Source of the DNA: Tessaracoccus sp. OS52
GTDB lineage: Bacteria > Actinomycetota > Actinomycetes > Propionibacteriales > Propionibacteriaceae
Assembly (NCBI RefSeq): GCF_020687685.1
Contig: NZ_JAJEWM010000004.1
Span: 182,686-246,685 of the forward strand
Reading direction: 5' to 3'
Length of the DNA stretch: 64,000 nucleotides
The notes below the pieces were generated by a model. It did not search any database. It saw nothing but the letters and a program-made list of their open reading frames with translations, and was not told the DNA's origin. Below, one piece after another: positions 40,943 through 49,673 of this stretch (within the stretch, counting starts at the first letter, position 1; every line of letters begins with the position of its first letter). Position numbers and translations under genes: made by a program.

Positions 40943-42936
40943 TCACCTCGCTCGCCCTCTGGCTGCGTTCCCTGGGCCGCGAGACCACCCCGCCGCAGCC
41001 CGACGACCCCGGCATGGGGATCAAGATGTCGGCGTCGGGGCTGTCCGACCTGGACAAGGTGGTGGCCGGGGAACCCTTTGACGAGGGGCCCATCGAGACC
41101 ATCTGCGAGTTCGTCGACACCCGCTTCGACTGCGCCGACTTCCGGGTCCTCACGCTCCTGCGGATCGCCTACAGCGGCAACCCGCACCTGTCGCAGGCGG
41201 CGAGCGAGCGCATCCGTGGTTCTTTGCTCGGCTTCCGGTACTGGATGGACGAGCCCGGTGAGGACTCCATGTGCTTCTGGTCGGAGAACCACCAGGTGAT
41301 CTTCGCCACCTGCGAGTACCTGGCCGGACAGCTCTACCCCGACGAGGAGTTCACCAACCCCGGACCGGATGGCCGACGGCTGACCGGTCGCGAGCGCCAG
41401 CGGCGGGGCCGCGAACGGCTCCAGCAGTGGTTCGCTCACCGTTTCCGTTACGGCTTCACGGAGTGGAACTCCAACACCTACTACGAGGAGGACGCCGGAC
41501 CGCTGGGGCTGCTGGTGGACCACGCCGAGGACCAGGAGGTGGTGACCGGGGCGACGACGGTGCTGGACCTGCTCCTGCTCGACATCGCCATGCACCGCTT
41601 CGAGCGGTTCTTCATCTCATCGGCGGGCCGGGCCTACGAGGTGCAGAAGAAGGACCCGCGCCGGGCCGACACCAACGACGTCGCCGACCACGCCTTCGGG
41701 CGGGAGTTCCGGCCGACGCTGGACAAGACCGGCGGGCACTTCGTCGTCAGCTCGTACGAGACCCCGGAGGTGCTGCGCAGGATCGCGGCGGAACCGGGTG
41801 AGGTGCTCATCAGGGAGAGCTTCGGCCTCGACCTGGACGAGGTGGTCGGCGAGGTGGGGCCTGCCGACGACGTCGCCACCACGGGGCTGTTCTTCTGGCT
41901 GATGGAGGCGTTCACCACCCCGGAGTCCATCCGGATCACCATGGAGATGGTGCGCCGCTGGCGGATGCACACCAACCGGTTCCTGGAACCACTCGGGGCC
42001 TTCCGGCACGTACCAGCATCCCTCATGCCCGGCCTGGTGCGCTTGCTCAACCCCGCGACGCAGGGTGTTGCCATCCAGCGGGCCAACGTGCAGACCTGGC
42101 GCACACCCCACTACCTGCTCTCCAGTGCGCAGGGCTACCAGCCCGGCGGTTTCGGCGACCAGCAGCACATCTGGCAGGCGGTGCTCCCGGGGGGCGTGCC
42201 GGTGTTCGCGCTCCACCCCGGCGCCCCGATGTTCGACGGCGCCGCCCGCAACTTCTCCCCGGCGTCCTGGGTGGGCAACGGCATCAACCCACGGGTGGGA
42301 CAGGACAGGGGAGTGCTGATCGCCCTCCACGACCTGCGCTTCCGCGGCGGCTTCCTCGAGCGCGACCGGCTGGAGTTCTCGCACCTGTTCTGGCCCAGGG
42401 AGCGCTTCGACGAGCACGACATAGGTCCGCACCCCGGCGGTGGCTCGTGGTTGGTTGCGCGCTGCGGGGACGGCTTCGTCGGCATCGTGACGCTGCGCCC
42501 GGCAGAACTCGGCGCCGAGCCCGAACCGCAGTCGGTGGTCCAGCGCGGCGACGTCACCGGCTGGGTGGTGGTGGCCGGCTCCAGCGGCGAAGGCAGCTTC
42601 GAGGAGTTCACTGCCCGGATCCGCAACCTCCACGTCCACCACACCCGGGGCCGCAAACCCCGGCACGGCAGAGTGACCACGCTCATCGACGGCATCGACT
42701 ACGAACTGCGCTGGGACTGTGGCCTGTTCCGCGACGGCGAGCTCCTGGGCGCCGACTACCCGCGGTTCGACACCCCGTTCGTCAGGGCCGAGCGCAACCC
42801 GACCCGACTGCACGTTGAACACGACGGGCACACGCTCGACCTGGACTGGGAGGCCCGGAGCCGCGTCGTCGACGGCGGCACCGGTGCGCAGGGAGCCAAC
42901 GCCGGGGGAGCGCGCGCCGTCGGGGGCGGGGAGTGA
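40939..42936 (+). CDS. Large unclassified protein, possibly an alpha/alpha-toroid polysaccharide lyase
   Basis: A 665-residue protein that I cannot assign to a named family. The first 400 residues are helical with many Trp, Tyr and His residues (FCWSENHQVIFATCEYLAG-like, FRYGFTEWNSNTYYEEDAG). The last 250 are beta-rich and contain GGSWLVARCGDGFVGIVTLRP and YELRWDCGLFRDGEL. Helical toroid plus beta-sandwich is the architecture of heparinase II/III- and alginate-lyase-like enzymes. A position between a GPH symporter and a GH105 enzyme supports a role in glycan breakdown. There is no signal peptide, so it would act in the cytoplasm. Confidence 0.6.
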   Translation: MITSLALWLRSLGRETTPPQPDDPGMGIKMSASGLSDLDKVVAGEPFDEGPIETICEFVDTRFDCADFRVLTLLRIAYSGNPHLSQAASERIRGSLLGFRYWMDEPGEDSMCFWSENHQVIFATCEYLAGQLYPDEEFTNPGPDGRRLTGRERQRRGRERLQQWFAHRFRYGFTEWNSNTYYEEDAGPLGLLVDHAEDQEVVTGATTVLDLLLLDIAMHRFERFFISSAGRAYEVQKKDPRRADTNDVADHAFGREFRPTLDKTGGHFVVSSYETPEVLRRIAAEPGEVLIRESFGLDLDEVVGEVGPADDVATTGLFFWLMEAFTTPESIRITMEMVRRWRMHTNRFLEPLGAFRHVPASLMPGLVRLLNPATQGVAIQRANVQTWRTPHYLLSSAQGYQPGGFGDQQHIWQAVLPGGVPVFALHPGAPMFDGAARNFSPASWVGNGINPRVGQDRGVLIALHDLRFRGGFLERDRLEFSHLFWPRERFDEHDIGPHPGGGSWLVARCGDGFVGIVTLRPAELGAEPEPQSVVQRGDVTGWVVVAGSSGEGSFEEFTARIRNLHVHHTRGRKPRHGRVTTLIDGIDYELRWDCGLFRDGELLGADYPRFDTPFVRAERNPTRLHVEHDGHTLDLDWEARSRVVDGGTGAQGANAGGARAVGGGE

Positions 42937-43997
42937 ACCCGCTGGAGACCGCCGTTGCGCTGTGCGACGACGTCACCGCGGCCAGCTTGGATCGCCCGGT
43001 CTTGAAGTGGATGTGGGGGCCGGCGCTGCTGGGGTTCGCGCTCGCGCAGCTCGATGACCACCTGGGCCAGGCGCGCTACCTGCCGTGGCTGGAGCGCTAC
43101 GGGGACCACTACCTCAACCACGCCCCGGCCATCCACTCCTCCGACACCGTCGCGCCCGCACTCGTGACGTGGTCCCTCCAGCTCCGGGGGCTGGACCGGT
43201 TCGCGCCGCTGACCGAGCGCGCCGTCGACTACATCCGAACTGCCCCACGCGCCGTCGACGACGCCGTGAACCACTTGGGCAACTCACCGTGGAACTGGCT
43301 GTACCCGCGCTCGGTCTGGGTGGACTCGCTGATGATGTTCAGCGTCTTCCCCGCGTTGTACGGCCGGGCTACGGGCGACGGCGCACTGGTCGAAGTCGCG
43401 GCGCGCCAGCCCGGGCTCTATGCCGAGCGGATGTTCGACGAGGGCTCGGGTTTGTGGCACCACTCCTACTGGGTACGGATGCGCAGGCCGTTCCCGAACG
43501 TGTTCTGGGGCCGTGGCAATGGCTGGGTGGTGGCGGCGCTGCCGATGATCCTGGACCAGCTCGACGCCGAGCACCCTGAGCGCGTCAGGATCATCGAGCT
43601 GCTCGCCCGCACCAGCCACGCGCTGCTGGGGTTGCAGCACGAGGACGGGACGTGGCCGACGGTGCTGGCGGACAAGCGGCGGAGCCGCCCCGCGCGCGGC
43701 GGGTATCGGGAGCTCTCGGCGACGGGGCTGGTCGCCTCCGGCTGGCTCCACTCGGTCCGCGCCGGCTACATCGGACCGGACTTCCGGGAGCCCGCCGAGC
43801 GGGCACTGGCGACGGTGACGGCCGCGGTTCGCCGTCGGGCGGGGCGTCTGGAACTGCCGGAGATCTCTGGCCCGACGATCCCAGTGCCCCTCTTCCCGCG
43901 CCTGGGTTACCTGTGGACCCCGACGGGAGCCAACCACCCCTACGGCATCGCGGCGTTCGTGCTGGCTGCGATCAACTGGGACCGCCTCGGCGGCTGA
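42933..43997 (+). CDS. GH105/GH88-like unsaturated glucuronyl or rhamnogalacturonyl hydrolase
   Basis: A 354-residue (alpha/alpha)6-barrel hydrolase of the YteR/YesR type. These enzymes remove the unsaturated uronic acid that a polysaccharide lyase leaves at the non-reducing end. Markers: LKWMWGPALLGFALAQL, RSVWVDSLMMFSVFPAL (with the conserved Asp), HHSYW, FWGRGNGWVVAALPMIL and YLWTPTGANHPYGIAAFVLA. GTG 42933 overlaps the preceding stop (GTGA). It ends 3 nt before the convergent aldehyde dehydrogenase stop. The presence of a GH105 implies that a lyase acts upstream. Confidence 0.88.
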   Translation: MNPLETAVALCDDVTAASLDRPVLKWMWGPALLGFALAQLDDHLGQARYLPWLERYGDHYLNHAPAIHSSDTVAPALVTWSLQLRGLDRFAPLTERAVDYIRTAPRAVDDAVNHLGNSPWNWLYPRSVWVDSLMMFSVFPALYGRATGDGALVEVAARQPGLYAERMFDEGSGLWHHSYWVRMRRPFPNVFWGRGNGWVVAALPMILDQLDAEHPERVRIIELLARTSHALLGLQHEDGTWPTVLADKRRSRPARGGYRELSATGLVASGWLHSVRAGYIGPDFREPAERALATVTAAVRRRAGRLELPEISGPTIPVPLFPRLGYLWTPTGANHPYGIAAFVLAAINWDRLGG

Positions 43998-44000
43998 CCC

Positions 44001-45455
44001 TCAGGAGGGGTCGGGCAATGCCAGGTAGACGGTCTCCAGGTACTCCTCGATCCCCTCGAACGAGCCCTCACGTCCCAGCCCGGACTGTTTCACGCCCCCG
44101 AAGGGCGCGGCCGCGTTGGAAAGCACCCCGGTGTTGACTCCGATCATCCCGACCTCGAGCAGGGCACCCATCCGCTGGATGCGGTCGACGTCGCGGGTGA
44201 ACACGTAGCTGGACAGGCCCATCCGGGTGGAGTTCGCGATCCTGAGGGCCTCATCCTCGTCGCGGAACGTGGTGATCGGCGCGACGGGCCCGAAGATCTC
44301 GTTCATCATGACTTCCGCGTCCGCCGCCACTCCCGTCAGGACGGTGGGCGGGTAGCAGTAGCCCGGGCCCTCAGGGATCTCGCCGCCGGTCAGCAGTTCC
44401 GCCCCTGCCTCGACGGCGCCCGTCACCAGGGCGTGCACCCCGTCGCGGGCCTCGGCGGAGATCAGTGGGCCGACGTCGGTGCCCTCGGCAAGGCCGTCGC
44501 CGACCTCCAGGCCGGCGAACACCTCCGACAGCCGGCGGGCGAACTCCTCGGCCACGGACTCGTGCACCAGGAACCGGTTGGCTGCGGTGCAGGCCTCCCC
44601 GATGTTGCGCAGCTTCGCGGCCCGCGCCCCGGCGACGGCGGCGTCGAGGTCCGCGTCTTCGAACACCAGGAACGGCGCGTTGCCGCCGAGTTCCATGGAG
44701 GTGCGCAGGACGCCGTCGGAGGCCTGCTTCAGCAGGGTCTGCCCCACCGGCGTGGAACCGGTGAACGAGAGCTTGCGAAGACGGGGGTCGGCGATGATCG
44801 CGTCGGTGACGTCGTGCTCAGAGGACACGATGACGTTCACTACGGCGTCGGGGACGCCGACGTCGGCAAGCACCTTGGTCAGCAGCAGCGTCGTCAGGGG
44901 GGTGGCCGAGCTGGGGCGCAGCACCACGGTGCACCCGGCCGCCAGCGCGGGCGCCACCTTCCGGGTGGCCATGGCAAGTGGGAAGTTCCACGGAGTCAGC
45001 AGCAGCGACGGGCCAACGGGCCGCTTCATCACCAGAGCGCGCAGCGCCCCTTCAGGCAGGGTGCCGTAGCGGCCATGGATGCGCACGGCTTCCTCCGAGA
45101 ACCAGCGCAGGAACTCCGCCCCGTAGGTGACTTCGCCGTCGGCCTCGGCCAGCGGCTTTCCCATCTCGAGCGTCATGGTGCGGGCGAAGTCCTCGCGGCG
45201 GGCGACGACGGCGTCGAAGGCTGCGCGCAGGAGGTCGGAGCGGGTGCGGGGTGGGGTGGCGGCCCAGGCCGCGCGCGCGTCGTCGGCGGCGGTGAGGGCG
45301 GCGAGTCCCTGGGCAACGTCGGCGTTGGCCACCCGGGTGAGCTCCTGGCCGGTGGCGGGATTCACGACCGGGATGGCGTCCCGCGCGCCGTCGACCCACT
45401 CGCCGCCTATGAACAGCTGGGTGGACAGGTCTTCGGGGAGGCTGCGTCGGCTCAT
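44001..45455 (-). CDS. NAD(P)-dependent aldehyde dehydrogenase, succinate-semialdehyde type
   Basis: A 484-residue aldehyde dehydrogenase. PWNFPLAMATRKVAPALAAG, FTGSTPVGQTLL, MELGGNAPFLVFEDADLD (general-base Glu) and NIGEACTAANRFLVH (nucleophile Cys) are all present. The MELGGNAPFLVF/GEACTAANR pair is most typical of succinate-semialdehyde dehydrogenases (GabD). It may use aldehydes from the amine oxidase or from general catabolism; no gabT is near. It is transcribed alone. Confidence 0.92.
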   Translation of the reverse strand: MSRRSLPEDLSTQLFIGGEWVDGARDAIPVVNPATGQELTRVANADVAQGLAALTAADDARAAWAATPPRTRSDLLRAAFDAVVARREDFARTMTLEMGKPLAEADGEVTYGAEFLRWFSEEAVRIHGRYGTLPEGALRALVMKRPVGPSLLLTPWNFPLAMATRKVAPALAAGCTVVLRPSSATPLTTLLLTKVLADVGVPDAVVNVIVSSEHDVTDAIIADPRLRKLSFTGSTPVGQTLLKQASDGVLRTSMELGGNAPFLVFEDADLDAAVAGARAAKLRNIGEACTAANRFLVHESVAEEFARRLSEVFAGLEVGDGLAEGTDVGPLISAEARDGVHALVTGAVEAGAELLTGGEIPEGPGYCYPPTVLTGVAADAEVMMNEIFGPVAPITTFRDEDEALRIANSTRMGLSSYVFTRDVDRIQRMGALLEVGMIGVNTGVLSNAAAPFGGVKQSGLGREGSFEGIEEYLETVYLALPDPS

Positions 45456-45494
45456 GGCGACAGGCTATCGCGAGTGGCCCGGACAAGGCCGAAT

Positions 45495-45520
45495 CCCCTC
45501 CAGCCTGCGGACTGGAGGGG
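45495..45520 (-). terminator. Terminator of amtB-glnB
   Basis: A perfect 9-bp stem, CCCCTCCAG (45495-45503) with CTGGAGGGG (45512-45520), and an 8-nt loop. It lies 25 nt behind the glnB stop in the minus-strand direction. Confidence 0.7.
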
Positions 45521-45545
45521 ACTGGCTCTACTCGGGCAGAGGGTC

Positions 45546-45884
45546 CTAGACGGCGGCAGCCCCGGTTTCCCCGGTGCGGATCCGGACCACCTCATCGACG
45601 GGGGTGGACCAGACCTTGCCGTCCCCGACGGCCCCGGTGCGGGCGGAGTCGAGGATGACGTCGATCACGTCACTGGCCTCGTCGTCGGCCACGAGGACCT
45701 CGATCTTGACTTTCGTGAGGAAGTCGATGGTGTACTCGGCCCCGCGGTAGACCTCGCGGTGGCCGCGTTGACGGGCGTATCCGGCGCACTCGGTGACGGT
45801 CATCCCCGCCACTCCGTGCTGCGCGAGGGCCACCTGGACGGCTGTCAGCATTCCGGGTTGGACGATTGCGGTGACGAGCCTCAT
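45546..45884 (-). CDS. glnB: Nitrogen regulatory protein PII (GlnB/GlnK)
   Basis: A 112-residue PII signalling protein that senses 2-oxoglutarate and ATP/ADP and gates AmtB. The T-loop RGHREVYRGAEYTIDFLTKVKIEVLV keeps the tyrosine of the YRGAEY motif (position 51 by PII numbering), the site of uridylylation or adenylylation in other bacteria. GDGKVW is the B-loop and C-terminal nucleotide region. It overlaps amtB by 4 nt. No glnD is present in the window. The gene pair suggests the GlnK role. Confidence 0.96.
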   Translation of the reverse strand: MRLVTAIVQPGMLTAVQVALAQHGVAGMTVTECAGYARQRGHREVYRGAEYTIDFLTKVKIEVLVADDEASDVIDVILDSARTGAVGDGKVWSTPVDEVVRIRTGETGAAAV

Positions 45885-47212
45885 GAGACGGTCTCCTCTT
45901 CACGGTTGGGGATGACGATGGTCTGCTTGACGGTGTAGGCGGAGTAGCCGACCTGGCTGAGGTCGTAGCTGGACTCGGCGTGCTCGGCGTTGTCGATGCC
46001 GGCGGTCTCCGCGGTCTCGGTGACGCGCAGGCCCATGGCCGCGTCGAGGACCTTGGCGATGACCAGGGTCACCACGAAGCTGTACACGAGCACCGCACCG
46101 GCGCCGAGGATCTGCGCCCACAGGACGGTGAAGTCGCCGCCGTAGAAGAGGCCCGCAGCCCCGGTGGGGGAGGAGGGATCGGCCAGGAAGCCAATGGCCA
46201 GTGTGCCGATCAGGCCGCCACCGAGGTGGACGCCGACGACGTCGAGCGAGTCGTCGTAGCCGAACCTGCGCTTCAGGCCGATCGCGTAGGCGCAGCCGAC
46301 GCCGGCGAGCAGGCCGATCACCAGTGCCCCCAGCGGGCTGACCGCGGCGCAGGCGGGCGTGATGCCGACGAGGCCCGCGACGATGCCGGAGGCCGCGCCG
46401 AGGCTGGTGGCGTGACCGTCGCGGAGCCGCTCGACGACCAGCCAGCCGACCATGGCGGCGCAGGCGCCGGCCAGGGTGTTGACCCAGGCCAGACCGGCGG
46501 TGCCGTTCGCGGCCAGCGCCGAGCCACCGTTGAAGCCGAACCAGCCGAACCAGAGCAGCCCGGCGCCAAGCATGACCAGGGTGAGGTTGTGCGGCCTCAT
46601 CGGGGTGCGGCCCCAGCCGAGGCGGGGACCGAGGACCAGCGCGAGCGCCAGGGCGGCGGCTCCGGCGTTGATGTGGATCGCGGTGCCGCCGGCGAAGTCG
46701 ATGGCGCCGATCGTGTTGGCGATGAAGCCGCCCTTGGCCGAGACGCTGTCGTCGAAGGCGAAGACCCAGTGGGCGGCCGGGAAGTAGACGAGCACGGCCC
46801 AGACCGCGGAGAACACGATCCATGCGGAGAACTTCATGCGGTCGGCCACGGCGCCGCTGATGAGGGCGACGGCGATGATCGCGAAAGCAACCTGGAAACC
46901 GGCGAAGACCATGGTCGGGATGGAGCCGACCATCGCGTCCTCAGCCATCAGGGAGCCGAGGCCCGCGAATTCGAGGGGGTTGCCCACCACGCCACCGATG
47001 GAGTCACCGAAGGCCATCGAGAAGCCGAAGAGCACCCACAGCACACCGACGACGGCCATCGTGGCGAAGGACATCATCAGCATGTTCAGCACGCTCTTGG
47101 CGCGCACCATCCCGCCGTAGAAGAAGGCGAGGGCAGGAGTCATGAGCAACACGAGTGCGGCACTGGCCAGCACCCAGGCGGTGTCGCCCGCAGAGAGTTC
47201 GAGTAGGTTCAT
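45881..47212 (-). CDS. amtB: Ammonium transporter AmtB
   Basis: A 443-residue ammonium channel with eleven predicted membrane helices. Markers: TPALAFFYGGMVRAKSVLNMLMMSF, the DFAGGTAIHINAGAAALALALVLG twin-histidine region, and HVGG-like VGVHLGGGLIGTLAIGF. ATG 47212 was chosen because the conserved protein begins there (MNLLELSAGDTAW); the frame opens 14 codons earlier. It overlaps glnB, the universal pair. The upstream region has candidate GlnR sites at 47258-47315. Confidence 0.96.
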   Translation of the reverse strand: MNLLELSAGDTAWVLASAALVLLMTPALAFFYGGMVRAKSVLNMLMMSFATMAVVGVLWVLFGFSMAFGDSIGGVVGNPLEFAGLGSLMAEDAMVGSIPTMVFAGFQVAFAIIAVALISGAVADRMKFSAWIVFSAVWAVLVYFPAAHWVFAFDDSVSAKGGFIANTIGAIDFAGGTAIHINAGAAALALALVLGPRLGWGRTPMRPHNLTLVMLGAGLLWFGWFGFNGGSALAANGTAGLAWVNTLAGACAAMVGWLVVERLRDGHATSLGAASGIVAGLVGITPACAAVSPLGALVIGLLAGVGCAYAIGLKRRFGYDDSLDVVGVHLGGGLIGTLAIGFLADPSSPTGAAGLFYGGDFTVLWAQILGAGAVLVYSFVVTLVIAKVLDAAMGLRVTETAETAGIDNAEHAESSYDLSQVGYSAYTVKQTIVIPNREEETVS

Positions 47213-47257
47213 GGCCGAAATCCTGTCGGCACGAGATTTCGGCGGACCGGTCACAGC

Positions 47258-47315
47258 GTAACGATGGGAAGAAGTCGTGTTGCAGTCCGATTCCGGCCCG
47301 TTACCGCGGGGTTAC
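47258..47315 (-). promoter_or_regulatory. Candidate GlnR-type box upstream of amtB
   Basis: In the amtB direction, GTAAC (47315-47311) is followed after 6 nt by GTAAC (47304-47300), the spacing of a GlnR a-site/b-site pair (GTnAC-n6-GnAAC). A further GTTAC lies at 47262-47258. The pair is about 90 nt before the start codon. GlnR control of amtB is well established in actinobacteria; binding here is inferred. Confidence 0.5.
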
Positions 47316-47352
47316 GGCTGCCGGTGGTGACTCCACCTGCGGGTAGGAATGG

Positions 47353-47838
47353 TCAACGGCTGACCTGTTCCAGCCGCACGTGTTCCAGGTTGTCAGGCTC
47401 CAGATCCGCCCACGAGCCCTCGAAGGTGAACTCCGCGAACGCGCTGGTGGGGAAGTGGCACTGGAGCTGGTCGGCCTCGCGGGGGGAGCTGGCGTAACCG
47501 AGCTGCGCCGACAGCGCCGGAATGGTGGGGGCGTGCCCGACCACGAGCAGGCCTGTGATCTCGTCGTCGGTCTCCGAGATGCGCTGCAGCATCGTCTCCG
47601 CGCCGTCGTGGTACAGGGCGGCCTGGAACTCCACCGGGATGTCCAGCCCGAGCGCCGCGAACGTCTGCCGGGTCCGGGTGGCCGTGGAGACCAGCGCGTA
47701 CTGGAGGCCCAGGGTGCGCAGCACCTGGCCCGCCTCCTGCGCGGCCTGGACCCCACGTGGCAGGAGTTCCCGGGCGTGGTCGCCACCGGGGTTGTTGCTC
47801 TCGGTCTTGGCGTGGCGCATCAGTACGAGTCGTCGCAT
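47353..47838 (-). CDS. sixA: SixA-like histidine phosphatase
   Basis: A 161-residue phosphoglycerate-mutase-fold phosphatase. LVLMRHAKTESN carries the catalytic RHAK histidine (H9), STATRTRQT carries the second arginine, and LLVVGHAPTIPAL the second histidine. The short size and RHAK motif are those of SixA phosphohistidine phosphatases, whose targets include phosphotransferase-system proteins. It follows the tRNA methyltransferase-like gene after 31 nt on the same strand. Confidence 0.92.
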   Translation of the reverse strand: MRRLVLMRHAKTESNNPGGDHARELLPRGVQAAQEAGQVLRTLGLQYALVSTATRTRQTFAALGLDIPVEFQAALYHDGAETMLQRISETDDEITGLLVVGHAPTIPALSAQLGYASSPREADQLQCHFPTSAFAEFTFEGSWADLEPDNLEHVRLEQVSR

Positions 47839-47869
47839 CGTCCCAGCCTACGCGCCCCGACTCGCGTTC

Positions 47870-48874
47870 TCAGGGCTTGGTTGCCACGATCAGGTCGCGC
47901 CGGATGGAGGAGTCGACGCGGTGCGCGAACCGCTCCCAGGCGCCGCCCTCCCTGACCACCAGACCGGCGTGGCCCAGGACCTCGGCCAGGTCCTCACGCG
48001 GCATCCCGAGGGTGTTCCAGGACAGCCCGAGCGCACCCCCGTGCATCAGCTGGCCGGCCCAGACCGGGATGGCCTGGCGCAGCAGACCGGCCGGGGTCCG
48101 GTCGCGCTTCCCGGCGGTGCCGTGGACGTCGGTGCTGGAGCCGTGGACGACGCCGTAGGGGGCGTCGACGACCACGGCGTCGAACTTCTTCTTGCCGAAC
48201 AGGTCCGCCGAGTTGCGGGTGTCACCGGTGAAGGCGACGACGCCGAGTTCGCCGGCCGCGGTGCCGACGGTGGCGTCGAACCGCTTGCCGATGGCCTTGC
48301 CGTCGCGCCGCACCGGCGTGGTGCCCGCCTTGTGCTTGATGCGCTTGCGGCGCAGCCAGGTGGTGTAGAAGGCGGCCATCTGCTCGAACGCCTTGACGTC
48401 GGCCTCCACCCCGTAGCCCTCATGGCCCGCCAGGAGAGCGGTGGACAGCGTCGTGCCGCGGCCGGCCATCGGGTCCAGGATCTGGCGTGGGCCCGTCGGC
48501 TCCCGGGTCACGGCGGCCAGCGTGACGTTGAGCAGGAGACGGGTGAACTGCTCGTTGGTCTTGCCCTGGTACTTCGGGATCGTGACGAGGTCGTCGTCGA
48601 GCACGTCCACCTTCGGGAGCGCGACGGGCCGCAGCAGGTCCCCGGAGCGCTCGAAGAGGGCGAAGGCCGTCGACTGCGACGCGACGGTGGCCAGCGCCGC
48701 CTCGCCGAGTTCGTCGGCCGCGAAGCCCAGGTATCCGACCCCGGCGATCTCCGCGTCGGCGGCACCCGAGACGAAGGGTGCCGTGATCTCCAGCTCGGCG
48801 ACGCTCAGCGTCGCGGCCTCCCCGGCGTAGACGCGGTTGGCGGAAGGCGAGCGCAGGAGCAGGTAGTCGGGCAT
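47870..48874 (-). CDS. THUMP-less tRNA methyltransferase-like protein (Trm-G10/TRM11 type)
   Basis: A 334-residue SAM-dependent enzyme. The C-terminal Rossmann domain has ILDPMAGRGTTLSTALLAGHEGYGVEAD (motif I, near 130) and the DAPYG tetrad of N2-guanine/N6-adenine methyltransferases (VVVDAPYGVVHG). The N-terminal 120 residues resemble the region found in actinobacterial homologues rather than a classical THUMP domain. The reaction is probably m2G formation in tRNA, inferred from the DPPY-like motif. It diverges from crcB. Confidence 0.82.
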   Translation of the reverse strand: MPDYLLLRSPSANRVYAGEAATLSVAELEITAPFVSGAADAEIAGVGYLGFAADELGEAALATVASQSTAFALFERSGDLLRPVALPKVDVLDDDLVTIPKYQGKTNEQFTRLLLNVTLAAVTREPTGPRQILDPMAGRGTTLSTALLAGHEGYGVEADVKAFEQMAAFYTTWLRRKRIKHKAGTTPVRRDGKAIGKRFDATVGTAAGELGVVAFTGDTRNSADLFGKKKFDAVVVDAPYGVVHGSSTDVHGTAGKRDRTPAGLLRQAIPVWAGQLMHGGALGLSWNTLGMPREDLAEVLGHAGLVVREGGAWERFAHRVDSSIRRDLIVATKP

Positions 48875-48938
48875 TGGACAAGTGTTGCAAAGTCCGGCGC
48901 CCGGCGCTCGCCACGGTCGGTGTAGTGTCCGCACCGAA

Positions 48939-49334
48939 ATGGACAGGCAACTCGCGGCCCGGGCCGGCGCAGTCTTCGCCGGCGGCTTCCTGGGCACCGG
49001 CGCCAGGTTCGGCGTGCTCGAACTGGTGGACCACGATGTGGTGGCGCTCGCCGTCGTCAACCTGCTGGGTTGCGTGGCGCTTGGCCTGATCTCCGGGGCC
49101 TACGGGCAGCGGGTGACGGTCCTGCGCGCCTTCCTGGCCATCGGAGGGGTGGCCGCCTTCACCTCCTGGTCCAGCCTGGCCTTGCAGGGCGTCGCAGGCC
49201 CGGGAAGTGTCGCGGTGGTCGTCGCGGAGGTGGCCGCGGGCGTCGCGATGGCTGGGCTGGGGCACCTGGCGGCGCTCCGGATCCGGCGCCGCCGCGACGG
49301 TGCGGCGCTGGCCCCGTCGGGGGTGGGAAGGTGA
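48939..49334 (+). CDS. crcB: Fluoride channel subunit CrcB/Fluc, first of a pair
   Basis: A 131-residue membrane protein with four hydrophobic segments and the fluoride-channel order: GGFLGTGARFG (canonical GalaR-y), then AVVNLLGCVALGLISGA (NxxG pore helix). Then GGVAAFTSWSSLALQ replaces the canonical GGxTTFSTF break. The altered motif suggests that this subunit carries an incomplete ion pathway and works only as a heterodimer with the next gene. GTGA overlap couples the two. No fluoride riboswitch is visible upstream. Confidence 0.85.
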   Translation: MDRQLAARAGAVFAGGFLGTGARFGVLELVDHDVVALAVVNLLGCVALGLISGAYGQRVTVLRAFLAIGGVAAFTSWSSLALQGVAGPGSVAVVVAEVAAGVAMAGLGHLAALRIRRRRDGAALAPSGVGR

Positions 49335-49669
49335 CCGTCTTCCTGGTGTGCTTCGCGGGCGGCCTGGGCGCGCTCGCGCGGGCCACCGTCGACTGGGTGG
49401 TCACCCGGCGCGCCCCGGCCTGGCTGGCGACGCTGCTGGTCAACACCACCGGTTCGTTCGCGCTCGGTTGGGCCTCGCAGGTCCTCGACGGCGACGTGCT
49501 CACCGTGGTGGGCGCCGGGTTCCTGGGCGGCTTCACGACGTTCTCGTCGGCTTGCTGGCAGGTCGCCCGAGAGATCGGCCGGCGCAGCTGGCCGCTGGCC
49601 GTCGGCTACGGCGTCGCGACGGTGGCGCTGTGCCTGGGTGCGGTGTGGCTCGGCCTGCGGCTGGGTTAG
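49331..49669 (+). CDS. crcB: Fluoride channel subunit CrcB/Fluc, second of a pair
   Basis: A 112-residue Fluc subunit with canonical signatures: CFAGGLGALARATVDW, VNTTGSFALGW, and GAGFLGGFTTFSSACWQVAREI, which holds the phenylalanine and threonine residues of the fluoride pore and the central Na+ site. Paired crcB genes forming heterodimers are common in Gram-positive bacteria. It overlaps the first subunit by 4 nt and ends 4 nt before the convergent ppa stop. Confidence 0.92.
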   Translation: MTVFLVCFAGGLGALARATVDWVVTRRAPAWLATLLVNTTGSFALGWASQVLDGDVLTVVGAGFLGGFTTFSSACWQVAREIGRRSWPLAVGYGVATVALCLGAVWLGLRLG

Positions 49670-49673
49670 CCGC

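Noticed and set aside
38863..42936. A single very long open frame running through the symporter region
   Set aside because: Only its last part (40939-42936) is a plausible protein; the rest is an out-of-frame shadow of the GPH symporter and of the antisense strand of the nuclease gene.
48875..48938. Fluoride riboswitch upstream of crcB
   Set aside because: The conserved GGNGATGGNGTTCC and GCTGATG blocks of the crcB motif are absent from this 64-nt gap.
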